Source of the DNA: a candidate division LCP-89 bacterium B3_LCP
GTDB taxonomy: Bacteria > Electryoneota > B3-LCP
Length of the DNA stretch: 64,000 bases
Direction: 5' to 3'
Assembly: GCA_005223185.1 (NCBI GenBank)
Contig: NJBN01000009.1
Span: 1 to 64,000, forward strand
The notes below the pieces were generated by a model. The model had not been told where the DNA came from, searched no databases, and saw only the letters and a list, made by a program, of their open reading frames with translations. Positions 34,201 through 42,241 of the stretch are shown here, one piece after another; positions within the stretch are counted from its first letter, which is position 1; the number at the start of each line of letters is the position of its first letter. The translations under genes and the position numbers were made by a program.

Positions 34201-35472
34201 CATATCCGTTGAACGTTCATACCCTGGACTAGTGAATGTGATTGTATATTTTGCCTTTTCGTAAGGCGAGAGGATCGACGAGGTCGGATCAAGAAGGAAT
34301 GAGAAGTTTTCTGGAGACGTTAAATATGTATCCAGAATTTCAAGATAATAATTGTTCAAATTATTGAATTCGAAGAATGCCTCCATCTGCTCACCAGGCC
34401 AGAGTGGAGGAAAATCAATTGTGGTTGGATAAGGAGCTAATCCGCTTCCGCCACCTATCCCCATATCTGCTCTGGAACCGTCATAATCATACCAGAAACC
34501 ACCGGGATTGCCAGAATCGATGCAGGGTGAACCGGGATTTAAGGTGAAATCACCGGACATGGGATCGACAAAAAGAGGATCTGCACTTATGTTCCCCTCG
34601 CCTGGATATGGAATTTCCAGATCACAATAATTTATCTTGGTATAATCCGGTTGATTTGTGATCATATCACAATCCCAGATAATACAGTTATGCACCTCGC
34701 TAATAACACCATCACTACCTAGGTTGAAAAGGTAGTCATCAGGGGACACAGTATTATAAAAAACCGAAAAAGCTAACATACCTTTTGTAAAAGTGATCCC
34801 TGAATAAACGGTGCAATTATTGTAAAGTGCACATCCATACATTAAGCAACCACAGGCATTCTGCGCATAATTGCAATCAATATGAATGACTTTGTGAGTT
34901 GTATTATCGAAAAAATTGCTGCCCTTAATAATAGCATAATCCTGGCTCTGCGAAAACAGCACATAATCACATGTGTTATTGTAGAATTCACAATCTTCAA
35001 CAACTAATACATTGCCTATGCTCTGATACTTCAGCACATACTTGGCGTCATTATTTCGAAAGGAACAATGCCTTAAAGAAAGATTTCCGCTTCCGCCGTT
35101 TATAGCTCCTAGGTCATTATATCCAGCACCTTCAAAATTAGCATATGCTATGCGAGAATCAGAAGCAGCCCCTGAAGCAAAATCTATTGACTTCCAACAT
35201 GTATCCCCGGCTGTGAAATAGACTGAGTCTGATTCTGTTCCATTGACTAGCAGACTAAATTCAATCTCAAAATCACAAAAGGCGTCAAACTGAACTGCTA
35301 CTCCTGCGTCAATAGTTAAATCCATGGCATGAGTATTACCGATAATAATATACGGACTGCCCGCCGGAGTCCACGTCTGGGTGCCGATATAGCCTGAGAT
35401 ATACGTCTGCCCATGTGCAATAGCTGGGAAAAGGAGAACCAGCACTAAGACGATAACAGTATTAGCACGCAT
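31246..35472 (-). CDS. Giant secreted beta-helix protein with T9SS sorting domain
   Basis: About 1408 residues. The ATG at 35472 is chosen over the one at 35484 because GGAGGTGAAA lies between them and serves as its ribosome site. A signal peptide (VIVLVLVLLFPAIAHGQ) is followed by at least three beta-helix blocks separated by stretches of the SPYYYNENLIVEDGQQLVIEPGV kind, each ending in DPxxxxxSPCIDAGDPxxxxDPDGTRxDMG. Near the C-terminus lie the ITLTPYGTPIQIPVSGG domain and a T9SS sorting domain (QNYPNPFNPLTTIGFALP to FTAVKKMVLVK). It is followed after 49 bases by the interrupted gene on the same strand. Function unknown; the architecture suits a long surface stalk or adhesin. Confidence 0.85.
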   Translation of the reverse strand: MRANTVIVLVLVLLFPAIAHGQTYISGYIGTQTWTPAGSPYIIIGNTHAMDLTIDAGVAVQFDAFCDFEIEFSLLVNGTESDSVYFTAGDTCWKSIDFASGAASDSRIAYANFEGAGYNDLGAINGGSGNLSLRHCSFRNNDAKYVLKYQSIGNVLVVEDCEFYNNTCDYVLFSQSQDYAIIKGSNFFDNTTHKVIHIDCNYAQNACGCLMYGCALYNNCTVYSGITFTKGMLAFSVFYNTVSPDDYLFNLGSDGVISEVHNCIIWDCDMITNQPDYTKINYCDLEIPYPGEGNISADPLFVDPMSGDFTLNPGSPCIDSGNPGGFWYDYDGSRADMGIGGGSGLAPYPTTIDFPPLWPGEQMEAFFEFNNLNNYYLEILDTYLTSPENFSFLLDPTSSILSPYEKAKYTITFTSPGYERSTDMVINSEGFVVGDTASIHFTGLGQEFTPVSGIWTVENSPYYYNENLIVEDGQQLVIEPGVVVYIDSLHVLKIEGNLQAIGAEEDTIRFYGWNTGWGGIIFEEADGENIFDYVKIAIAKGSFLTSENGGCIYADNSIITINHSLLDGYYDANNGGAIYVINCPQINIENSIIVSSPAEWSGGGIYAENCPQIIIDNVSFYLCSAYEQGGALYLNSSSVSIDSSSFNRSQIHSGAYDGVAVYANDSNLNITRTLFTENCNYSGHDGAAVIALDNSSNLNLDHCDICYVYGSGGYLIGAVKLIDNSSTANAANSIIYEMDNMFITGIAQNIEMTYSIGPEYWPGEGNLVGDPMITEECQLTSGSPCIDAGDPTFPLDPDSTRSDMGVFYWDGSGPMSGAVSGVWTAENSPYIIGEDIYIPEGDSLVMTPGTEVEFSESDISFTIYGVLLVQGDEDLVTIEGEYCHLYFISNQGQSAIEYGDIYFSDIRSEGTTLLEVLHSNIHGTFYLDTGSIYIDSCNIYGSVHAENTSGNTLINSYINGAIMDGTGWTVTNNSFYLSVFGTVEWFSVYADAIDNAEGTFIANDIYAHASSSVWMAFSAGFINCSGTFAHNVIDSYASTEGCGILNSSGTIRHNCIETSERGIKGCSGDIFNNTIINAEYGIRSDVVISPVKNNIVYNCDTGFWGPFEVQYSCVYNCPTPFANGATAGVGTIEEDPLLINTWFLDPNSPCIDAGDPDPFYNDPDGTRDDMGANYFDQGAAYATIALTPYGTPIQIPVSGGSFDFNIAIANSGVNEVVGDVWCNVILPNGNLYGPLLGPINLTLPAGFQLDRDRSQTVPGSAPEGTYTYQGFLGLHPDTIWDMDSFTFEKLTTGDGVWVEDWSNSGESFDEWLTAVDDPLMPETYSLEQNYPNPFNPLTTIGFALPEAGRVQLAVYNMLGRQVAQLVNGYREVGYHEFTFDGSGLASGMYFYRIEAGDFTAVKKMVLVK

Positions 35473-35602
35473 TTTCACCTCCATAGTTAGTTAATACAGC
35501 TACTTAGGATGGTATTCGAGGAAAAGCGGATATTACTAGTTTATAATATACTAAATATTTTCCTATTTGTCAAGTGGTTTTCTCTTCTCAGGGAAAATTT
35601 GT

Positions 35603-35639
35603 ACAAAAAATAAAGGGCAGACACACAGGCCTGCCCTTT
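35603..35639 (-). terminator. Intrinsic terminator after the gingipain-like gene
   Basis: AAAGGGCAG (35612-35620) pairs with CTGCCCTTT (35631-35639) around a 10-base loop. On the minus strand it is followed by ATTTTTT. Confidence 0.8.
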
Positions 35640-35663
35640 CATTTTCTTGGAACATTTTCCTTC

Positions 35664-38600
35664 TTACTTGAGAAGCACCATCTTCTTCACTGCGGTGAAG
35701 TCACCTGCTTGTATGCGGTAGAAATACAATCCCGATGATAATCCCGATCCGTCAAATGTGATCTGGTGGCTGCCGGGTGAGTATTGACGGGTCAACGCAA
35801 GGTCCCCAAAGGGGCTGGCGACCCCTACGCGGCAGCCGTTGATATCGAACACATCCAACTTCACCCAACTGGCAAACGGCAACTGGAAACTGATGGTAGT
35901 GGTGGGGTTGAAGGGATTAGGGAAAGCCTGCGATAGTCCGAACGCCTCAGGAATAGTTTCCTCATCCGAATTGACAATCCAGGGGTCGAACGATTCGCCG
36001 TCATTTTCCCATGCGGTTATCACATAGCCACCATCACCATCTGCAAGCTTTTCAAAGGGGAAGCTGTCGGTGGCAGTATCGCCATCGGCGACTGCATAGG
36101 CGTTATAGGAATAATTACCGGCGGGTGCTCCCGCGGGGACTGCCTGAGCGCGGTCACGGTCTATAGTGATACCTGCTGTCATTGTTATGGAAACCGGTCC
36201 CAGCGTCGGACCATAAATGCTACTATTGGGCAGGGTTACGTCGCACCAGATTTCGACAAGGTGGGAAGTATTGTCATTGTTGGTCGCGGAGATGTTATAG
36301 TCAAAACTGCCACCAGTTGAGGGGATGGTAATCGGTGTACCGTATGGCGTCAGAGTTATGCTTACCGGTGGGGGAGACGGTGCTCCTTCTGTTGTATAGG
36401 TGATGGTTCTTCCGTTTTCTACGGGCCAGGCATAGGGATCGTAATTGTTGTAATAACCGTACTGCAGTCCTATGTTCTCGCTCTGGTTTTCGATACCGAA
36501 GGTAGCGGTGTTCGGGTAAATTACCGTATTGTATTGAACCAGAATAATTCCATCACCGGAAGTGGTGGGATAGTGTGCAGGATCATATAGGATCACCTGG
36601 AAGGTCTCTCGCTGCTCGGGCTGGTTGTAATGAGGTATGTTATACCATTCAACGATAAACCTGTTGTTCGCCGCATCATCGTAAGTGCATATTTCGCAAC
36701 TACCCAGACTGGGATCTAAGTTATTCCAGAAGGCAGCTACCATAGCGCTGGGTCCGGCTAGACCCGGAATCCCGCTGTTATATGCGGATGTCGAAGTGGA
36801 ATACCCTATCACTAGCCAGCCGTTAGTACAGATGGAAACCTGGCTGTATGTATCCCGGTAATAGGCAAAATCAAACGGCAGAGTTACCTGTGTTGTCTGG
36901 TTGTTGTTAGTCAGCGCTAAAACCGTCCCGGAACCACCTGCGGACGGGGCTATCTCGACCCAGTCATATTGATGCCCCTGCCCGCCATCCATATCATCCC
37001 AGGCGTAGTACCCGTACGCGTCAGGACCGCAGGGTTGATTGCGCTCATCGCCCACGTAAGTCTGAAACGTATCGGTAACAGCATAGCCACCGGATGCGGT
37101 CATATCCAACGTAAAAACCGCCATTGTTCCTGGAGTGTATGCTGGATCGCAGGTAATGGTGAACGTACCGGATGCTGAAGTTGCGGGATTCAAATCACCG
37201 TAACTGACCGGATTACCAGCTACAGTTAATAGCGGATCATTAGGAACTAATGTTACAGTTAGTTCTTCCGCTGTCGTATTGCCGTTATTGTGAATTGTAA
37301 CATCAAAGTCTGCCGTTTCCCCCGGATCCAGGAAGCCGTTGTTGTTACCAAGAGGATCTTGTATGTCCAATTCTTGGAAGACAATTACCGGAGAATTGGC
37401 AGTTAGTGAGAAGTAACTTTCCCAGATGTACGATCCCGACGTTGTTGTCAGCACGAAATCTACTTCATGCTGATCAGGGATAGTCCCGCTTGCTTCAACT
37501 CTGAAGCCATCTGTAACCGATAGCGAATCACCGGCAGCTATATCACCGTAATATTCGTTATCATCGATAACAGTCACATATTGATCGCTCGATGTTATCG
37601 TTACATCGACACCGGTGGCGTTTTGCACTCCCACGTTCTTAACTTCGATGGCAAGATCAACTATTTCACCGAAATCCCATTGTCCGTTGTTGTTGCCGGT
37701 AACTGCATCGTTTATCTGGCAGGAATTGAAGGCTACATAAGGAGCCTCAGGCGAATAAACCGGCACGTCAACCATGTAACGATAGTAATTCGCTTTGGTT
37801 ACGGTTACTTTTAATAACTGCCCTGGCACTGGTTGCGTGATAGGTATCGTTACCGGCCCACCCGTTCCGCTTGCAGATCCTACCAGTTCTCCGGCTATGC
37901 TTAAGGCGATTACGGAAGCATCATCAGCCGCAACGGTGAATTCACTACTACCACCCAAGATGGAGTCATCATGAACTACCGTCAGGTTCTGAGGTACTTC
38001 CGAATAGAGCGTCATAAAAGCGTCGCCGTGATGATGGAACAGATGATAAGTTACATCTTTACTCTGTGGATTGGAAGGCCAGGTGGAAGCTTCCAGGAAC
38101 CATTTGGACGTCTGGTTGGCAACGGCGGGACGTAAATTGGCTTCTCCGATGGGATCAGCGCCGACATCGGGCATGAAATCGGGCCACATCACATCATAGA
38201 CACCCCAGGTAAAGACGTCGTTGACGAAGGAATAGGACACTTCACTTGCAGCCATCACGCCCAGCGCGCCGTGTTCCATGCGATGGAATGCTTCGGCAAA
38301 ACATTCGGTGGGATTGTTAAACTTTCCGGTCAGACAGTTAATGGAAAAAACATAAGGATACATGTCGTTGGAAAGACCGGCTAAATCACTGATGGTGTAA
38401 GACGGCGAACTCCAACCGACTTCTTCCCCATGATCGCGATGTTGAGCGATGAAAGCGCCTGAATTGAGATCAGCATTAATGCGTTCGGCATTACCACCCC
38501 AGTCCAACAGGTACGAAGGATCAGCCGGTATGTATCCTAAACCGCTGGGACCGAAATAATCCACTATCATCTGAGTATTCACGTTGGTGGACCAAAACGT

Positions 38601-39881
38601 CGGCGGAGTGGCTGCTCCTGCATATTGCCGGGTCGGGTCCTTCCCTTCGATGTAATGGAAGTAACCCCAAATGATCTCACAACAGAGGATAAACCAGCGG
38701 TCATCCTGCCATCCTCCGGCAATGCAGGGGTGCTGATAGAATCCGGGATCGGTTGCAGGTGATCTTTCATATTCCATCATCTTGGATATCATGTTATCCA
38801 GGTCTTCCGGCGTCTGTGCCGTAATCCGTCCGATGATAAGTTCCGGGAGGTCATCTCCGTTGACGTCAGCGTAGATATTATCGGATACGCAGTAATCATC
38901 CCAGACTGGTGAAGTGATGCCATAGCTGTCGCCTGAATTCTCATAATCCGACAAGAGCAGTACTGCTACCAGTGCAGGTTCCCAGGTGGCATAGGCATTG
39001 TCGATGTAGTTTTCAATCAGGACAGCATCGTTGCCGCCAATTTCGCTGATGGTTGTAACCACTGTGGTAATGCCCTGTTCGGTGCGCCACTGTTTGATGG
39101 TATCAGCCCAGGCTATGAAGAAAGGATCATCAGGAACTATAATCAGGTATTCGCCTTCATTTTGGTCAGAAGGACCGATACAATTGAAATCCACTTGCGG
39201 CAGAGAAGCATAGTTGACCAGGTTTTGTCTTAAGACTGGTTCCCACCAGCGACTGCGCAGGCGGTCTTCACCAAAGCGCCCACTGCCCCCATAAAAATTC
39301 ACTCTTATGCGAATGTCTTTGTAAACTGTCAAGTCCCGCGTAGCGGGATTGTACTGAAACGGCGTGATTCCGGCTACGACTGCGTCCACGCCTCTCATCT
39401 TGACAGGTTCGCTCAACTGCACAGGTTCTGCTGGATAATCCGCGTTTATACTGTAGATCTGCGCATCTTTTTTATATACTAGAGGGGAATCGTCATTTTC
39501 CCAGGGCAGGACAAATGCCGGGGCCAAGTTGATATTGTGAAACAGTTCGATGCGGTACGATACCAGTTCAACTTCTGCCCAGGCGCCCTTCGGAATGGCG
39601 ACAAACCGCCCAGTTCTGGGAAGATCAGGCGCACCCGCGTCATTTGGTAGAAAGTCTCCGGGAATGGTGACTGTATGCATCAATTCTCCGTTGATTATTA
39701 CTTGCGAAAGGTCAAATGCAGGCACAGAATGGATGATCTCAACTCCCGAAGGACTCTGAGAAATTAGATTATGCCCCGCATCTCCCCAGCAGTCCTGGAA
39801 GTAGATTATTTCCGCTGACACCGCAAATGCTATAAGCAGGGCGAAGAAGACAGCGGTAACGAATCTTGTAATTACAGTCAT
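35664..39881 (-). CDS. Gingipain-like C25 cysteine protease with T9SS sorting domain
   Basis: 1405 residues. A signal peptide (FFALLIAFAVSA) is followed by a C25 propeptide-like region (AKPKGAW-type VAIPKGAWAEVELVSYRIEL) and the caspase-like peptidase_C25 domain (about 245-640): YLIIVPDDPF, DVNGDDLPELIIGRITAQT, catalytic His in AQHRDHGEEVGW (H484) and catalytic Cys in SINCLTGKFN (C516), with spacing close to that in gingipains. Then come Ig-like repeats (NNNGQWDFGEIVDLAIEVKN, NNNGFLDPGETADFDVTIHN), a beta-rich region, the ITLTPYGTPITIPSTGG domain and a T9SS sorting domain (AFPNPFNPTTTISFQLP to FTAVKKMVLLK). Likely a cell-surface or secreted protease; target unknown. GAGGTTGTC precedes the ATG. 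Confidence 0.9.
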   Translation of the reverse strand: MTVITRFVTAVFFALLIAFAVSAEIIYFQDCWGDAGHNLISQSPSGVEIIHSVPAFDLSQVIINGELMHTVTIPGDFLPNDAGAPDLPRTGRFVAIPKGAWAEVELVSYRIELFHNINLAPAFVLPWENDDSPLVYKKDAQIYSINADYPAEPVQLSEPVKMRGVDAVVAGITPFQYNPATRDLTVYKDIRIRVNFYGGSGRFGEDRLRSRWWEPVLRQNLVNYASLPQVDFNCIGPSDQNEGEYLIIVPDDPFFIAWADTIKQWRTEQGITTVVTTISEIGGNDAVLIENYIDNAYATWEPALVAVLLLSDYENSGDSYGITSPVWDDYCVSDNIYADVNGDDLPELIIGRITAQTPEDLDNMISKMMEYERSPATDPGFYQHPCIAGGWQDDRWFILCCEIIWGYFHYIEGKDPTRQYAGAATPPTFWSTNVNTQMIVDYFGPSGLGYIPADPSYLLDWGGNAERINADLNSGAFIAQHRDHGEEVGWSSPSYTISDLAGLSNDMYPYVFSINCLTGKFNNPTECFAEAFHRMEHGALGVMAASEVSYSFVNDVFTWGVYDVMWPDFMPDVGADPIGEANLRPAVANQTSKWFLEASTWPSNPQSKDVTYHLFHHHGDAFMTLYSEVPQNLTVVHDDSILGGSSEFTVAADDASVIALSIAGELVGSASGTGGPVTIPITQPVPGQLLKVTVTKANYYRYMVDVPVYSPEAPYVAFNSCQINDAVTGNNNGQWDFGEIVDLAIEVKNVGVQNATGVDVTITSSDQYVTVIDDNEYYGDIAAGDSLSVTDGFRVEASGTIPDQHEVDFVLTTTSGSYIWESYFSLTANSPVIVFQELDIQDPLGNNNGFLDPGETADFDVTIHNNGNTTAEELTVTLVPNDPLLTVAGNPVSYGDLNPATSASGTFTITCDPAYTPGTMAVFTLDMTASGGYAVTDTFQTYVGDERNQPCGPDAYGYYAWDDMDGGQGHQYDWVEIAPSAGGSGTVLALTNNNQTTQVTLPFDFAYYRDTYSQVSICTNGWLVIGYSTSTSAYNSGIPGLAGPSAMVAAFWNNLDPSLGSCEICTYDDAANNRFIVEWYNIPHYNQPEQRETFQVILYDPAHYPTTSGDGIILVQYNTVIYPNTATFGIENQSENIGLQYGYYNNYDPYAWPVENGRTITYTTEGAPSPPPVSITLTPYGTPITIPSTGGSFDYNISATNNDNTSHLVEIWCDVTLPNSSIYGPTLGPVSITMTAGITIDRDRAQAVPAGAPAGNYSYNAYAVADGDTATDSFPFEKLADGDGGYVITAWENDGESFDPWIVNSDEETIPEAFGLSQAFPNPFNPTTTISFQLPFASWVKLDVFDINGCRVGVASPFGDLALTRQYSPGSHQITFDGSGLSSGLYFYRIQAGDFTAVKKMVLLK

Positions 39882-40199
39882 GACAACCTCATGTGAAGCT
39901 TCAGTCTTTTCTAAAGATAATAAGTTTTTATCAAAAAATCAAGCACAAATCTAATAAAAACGATAAAATTTACAATTGATAGGAATTTACAATTTATTAA
40001 TCACAGCACACAATAGTTCATTGCTATTTCTAAACGGAAGAATCCCACCAGCATTACAAAAATATCCATAATTATAACTTGACTTTGCAGATTAAAACAG
40101 CGATTTTATTTTGCTAATTATTTTGTACTGCACATCTCCCATTTTCAAAGCTGCTGGCACTGCCAGATCACCTGATTGACAACTTCTTCCAAAAGGTGA
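39882..40199. other. Gene-free divergent spacer before the eCIS region
   Basis: 318 AT-rich bases between the protease gene (minus) and the sigma54 activator gene (plus). Promoters for both are expected here; CTGGCACTGCCAG at about 40154-40166 is a short palindrome that could be an operator. No gene is seen. Confidence 0.45.
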
Positions 40200-41558
40200 A
40201 TGATGAAAGCTCCGCAAATCTTACTCACTCCCGGAAGCGAAAAGAACTGTGTCAGACTGAAATCGCTCTTAATGAATCAAGGATTCAGAGTACAGGAAGC
40301 CGATTCCATTGTTCATGATTTACCTCCATTGCTTGAAGATCCACCGGAGGTTGTAATCTTCCACACCAACCACACTAATACAGCTGAAATCATTCTTTCC
40401 ATCAAACGCATCCGGCGCCAGGATCCCTGGATTCCACTGTTCATTACAGCGGAATCCAGCAGTGAGGACCAGGCGATTACTATGTTCAGGGCGGGAATCA
40501 CTGATTACTTTAAAGTTCCCTATTCACTAAATGAGTTGGTTGCGAGTATTAAGAGGAACTTACCCCGCCACATGATGAATGCTGGCAATTCCTTCATCGA
40601 TCAGAGGATGATCGGAGAGAGCCAGGTTATGCAATCCATAAAAGACAGTCTAAGAAAAATCGCCAGAACCACGGCGAGTGTTCTAATCAGTGGTGAAACC
40701 GGAACGGGAAAAGAGTTGGTCGCAGAACTAATTCACGAAGAGAGTCCCAGAAGCGGCAAACCATTTATCTGTATAAACTGTGCAGCGGTACCAGAGGCAC
40801 TAATGGAAAGCGAGTTTTTCGGTTACGAACGGGGAGCTTTCACCGGTGCATTAGCCTTGAAACGAGGTAAATTCGAGTCAGCCTCACAGGGGACAGTCTT
40901 CCTGGATGAAATCAGCGAAATGAGCACCAAGTGCCAAGCCAAATTGTTGAGAGTAATCGAGTTTAAGAAGACATATCGTTTAGGCGGTAACACCTGCATT
41001 CCTTTAGATTTCAGAGTGATTGCAGCTACCAACCGCGATCCTGTGAGATTGGTCAGCGAGGAACGATTCAGGGAAGATCTGTACTACCGGCTGAACGTTG
41101 CCCACATTCATCTTCCTCCTTTGCGGAACCGGAGAGATGACGTCCCTTTGCTGGTCGATTATTTTATAAAGCAGTTGAATCGAAAATTTAAGCGTGCGGT
41201 AAAAGGAGTCACCGACAATGCTATGAATTATCTTTTGGAATATCACTGGCCGGGGAATATTCGAGAGTTGCAAAATCTTTTAGAAGCCGCCTTCATCGAT
41301 CTTCCGGAGAGGAATTTGTCCTTCATCGATCTCCCCCAAAGGCCGGATCATGTGGATCGTGAGACCAGATTGCCCATAGTCAATGAAAGAGATAATATGA
41401 TTTCTGCACTTCTGGAGACCGATTGGAATAAGAGTAAGGCTGCGGAAAAACTCAATTGGTCACGCATGACCCTGTACCGGAAGATGCAGAAATATCATAT
41501 ATCGAGAGGCGCGCCAAAAGGCGAAATGCACAACTCGCTGGATTCGATCATCAAATAA
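40200..41558 (+). CDS. Sigma54-dependent (NtrC-type) activator with degenerate receiver
   Basis: 452 residues. The N-terminal 120 residues have a receiver-like outline, but the acidic pair (ILLTPGSEKN), the phospho-Asp (VVIFHTNH, His at the Asp position) and the Lys (DYFKVPYS) are all missing, so it is unlikely to be phosphorylated. The AAA+ domain is intact: Walker A GETGTGKE, GAFTGA in YERGAFTGALAL for sigma54 contact, Walker B VFLDEIS, and the R-finger region FREDLYYRLNV. A Fis-type helix-turn-helix (SKAAEKLNWSRMTLYRKMQKY) ends the protein. It is the gene directly upstream of the eCIS cluster on the same strand, so it is the likely transcriptional switch for it (inference). Confidence 0.9.
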   Translation: MMKAPQILLTPGSEKNCVRLKSLLMNQGFRVQEADSIVHDLPPLLEDPPEVVIFHTNHTNTAEIILSIKRIRRQDPWIPLFITAESSSEDQAITMFRAGITDYFKVPYSLNELVASIKRNLPRHMMNAGNSFIDQRMIGESQVMQSIKDSLRKIARTTASVLISGETGTGKELVAELIHEESPRSGKPFICINCAAVPEALMESEFFGYERGAFTGALALKRGKFESASQGTVFLDEISEMSTKCQAKLLRVIEFKKTYRLGGNTCIPLDFRVIAATNRDPVRLVSEERFREDLYYRLNVAHIHLPPLRNRRDDVPLLVDYFIKQLNRKFKRAVKGVTDNAMNYLLEYHWPGNIRELQNLLEAAFIDLPERNLSFIDLPQRPDHVDRETRLPIVNERDNMISALLETDWNKSKAAEKLNWSRMTLYRKMQKYHISRGAPKGEMHNSLDSIIK

Positions 41559-41678
41559 TGTAACATTGTAACATATTTGTAACATAGATTAAATTCCTAA
41601 AACCCAGCTATAATCATTGCGGGTTTCATCCCCCCATACCTTGTATCAATTAGCTGTTACAATCTCCTGATTGTTACA
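41559..41678. repeat. Cluster of TGTAACA / TGTTACA heptamers
   Basis: Three direct TGTAACA copies at 41559-41565, 41567-41573 and 41578-41584, and two in the opposite orientation (TGTTACA) at 41655-41661 and 41672-41678. They fall about 105-225 bases before the transcription start expected from the possible promoter at 41759-41774, the usual place for activator sites of sigma54 promoters. Confidence 0.55.
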
Positions 41679-41758
41679 GTATCCTGCCCATTAGACTAAG
41701 TCAACAAGTCATCGCCTATATCGACGATAATCCCACTCCTAAAGAAGTATTATGAAAA

Positions 41759-41774
41759 CGGTATTATATTTGCT
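41759..41774 (+). promoter_or_regulatory. Possible sigma54 (-24/-12) promoter of the eCIS operon
   Basis: CGGTAT-N4-ATTTGCT arrangement: GG at 41760-41761 and GC at 41772-41773 with the invariant 10-base spacing, and a consensus TTGCT at -12. The -24 element GGTAT is a partial match to GGCAC. The expected start of transcription is about 50 bases before the DUF3467 gene. Confidence 0.4.
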
Positions 41775-41837
41775 TAAGTGAATTGATACACCGTTAGCAT
41801 TGTTCTAAAACAGATGTCTTTTTAAACATGGAGTAGT

Positions 41838-42083
41838 ATGGATATGCATGAGGAGGCCGAGTCTCAAATTGAAAAGCCGGTGGGACGTTATGCCAATTTT
41901 TTCAATATAGGTCATAATGCATTTGAATTCCTGATTGATTTTGGCCAGCTTTATTTAGATGGTCACACCGTTCAATATCATACTCGAATTGTCACCAACC
42001 CTGTCTATGCAATGGAACTATATAAAACATTAAAATCATCCATTGAGCAATATGAGGATCATTTTGGGGAGAAAAGCAGATAG
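41838..42083 (+). CDS. DUF3467 family small protein
   Basis: 81 residues. The core VGRYANFFNIGHNAFEFLIDFGQ, then HTRIVTNPVYAMELYKTLKSSIEQYEDHFG, is the DUF3467 pattern; the family has no settled function. GGAG precedes the ATG. It lies between the sigma54 activator and the sheath gene on the same strand, 158 bases before the sheath start, and may be the first gene of the eCIS transcript. It could be a small regulator or assembly factor; this is not shown by the sequence. Confidence 0.7.
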   Translation: MDMHEEAESQIEKPVGRYANFFNIGHNAFEFLIDFGQLYLDGHTVQYHTRIVTNPVYAMELYKTLKSSIEQYEDHFGEKSR

Positions 42084-42241
42084 TTGCAACTTGATTTGAT
42101 TTGTATTTACATCCTGCCGCCGGTTCCTACATGCGGTGCTAAACTCACCAGTTTGATCTCTCACCCATTGAACACATGGGAGTTATCTCCTTCATCAATC
42201 AGCGAATGAATTAAAACAATTAATAGAAAGGAGTTATAAAC

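Noticed and set aside
40154-40166. Sigma54 promoter for the activator gene itself (TGGCAC upstream of 40200)
   Set aside because: TGGCAC is present, but no GC follows at the required 10-base spacing.
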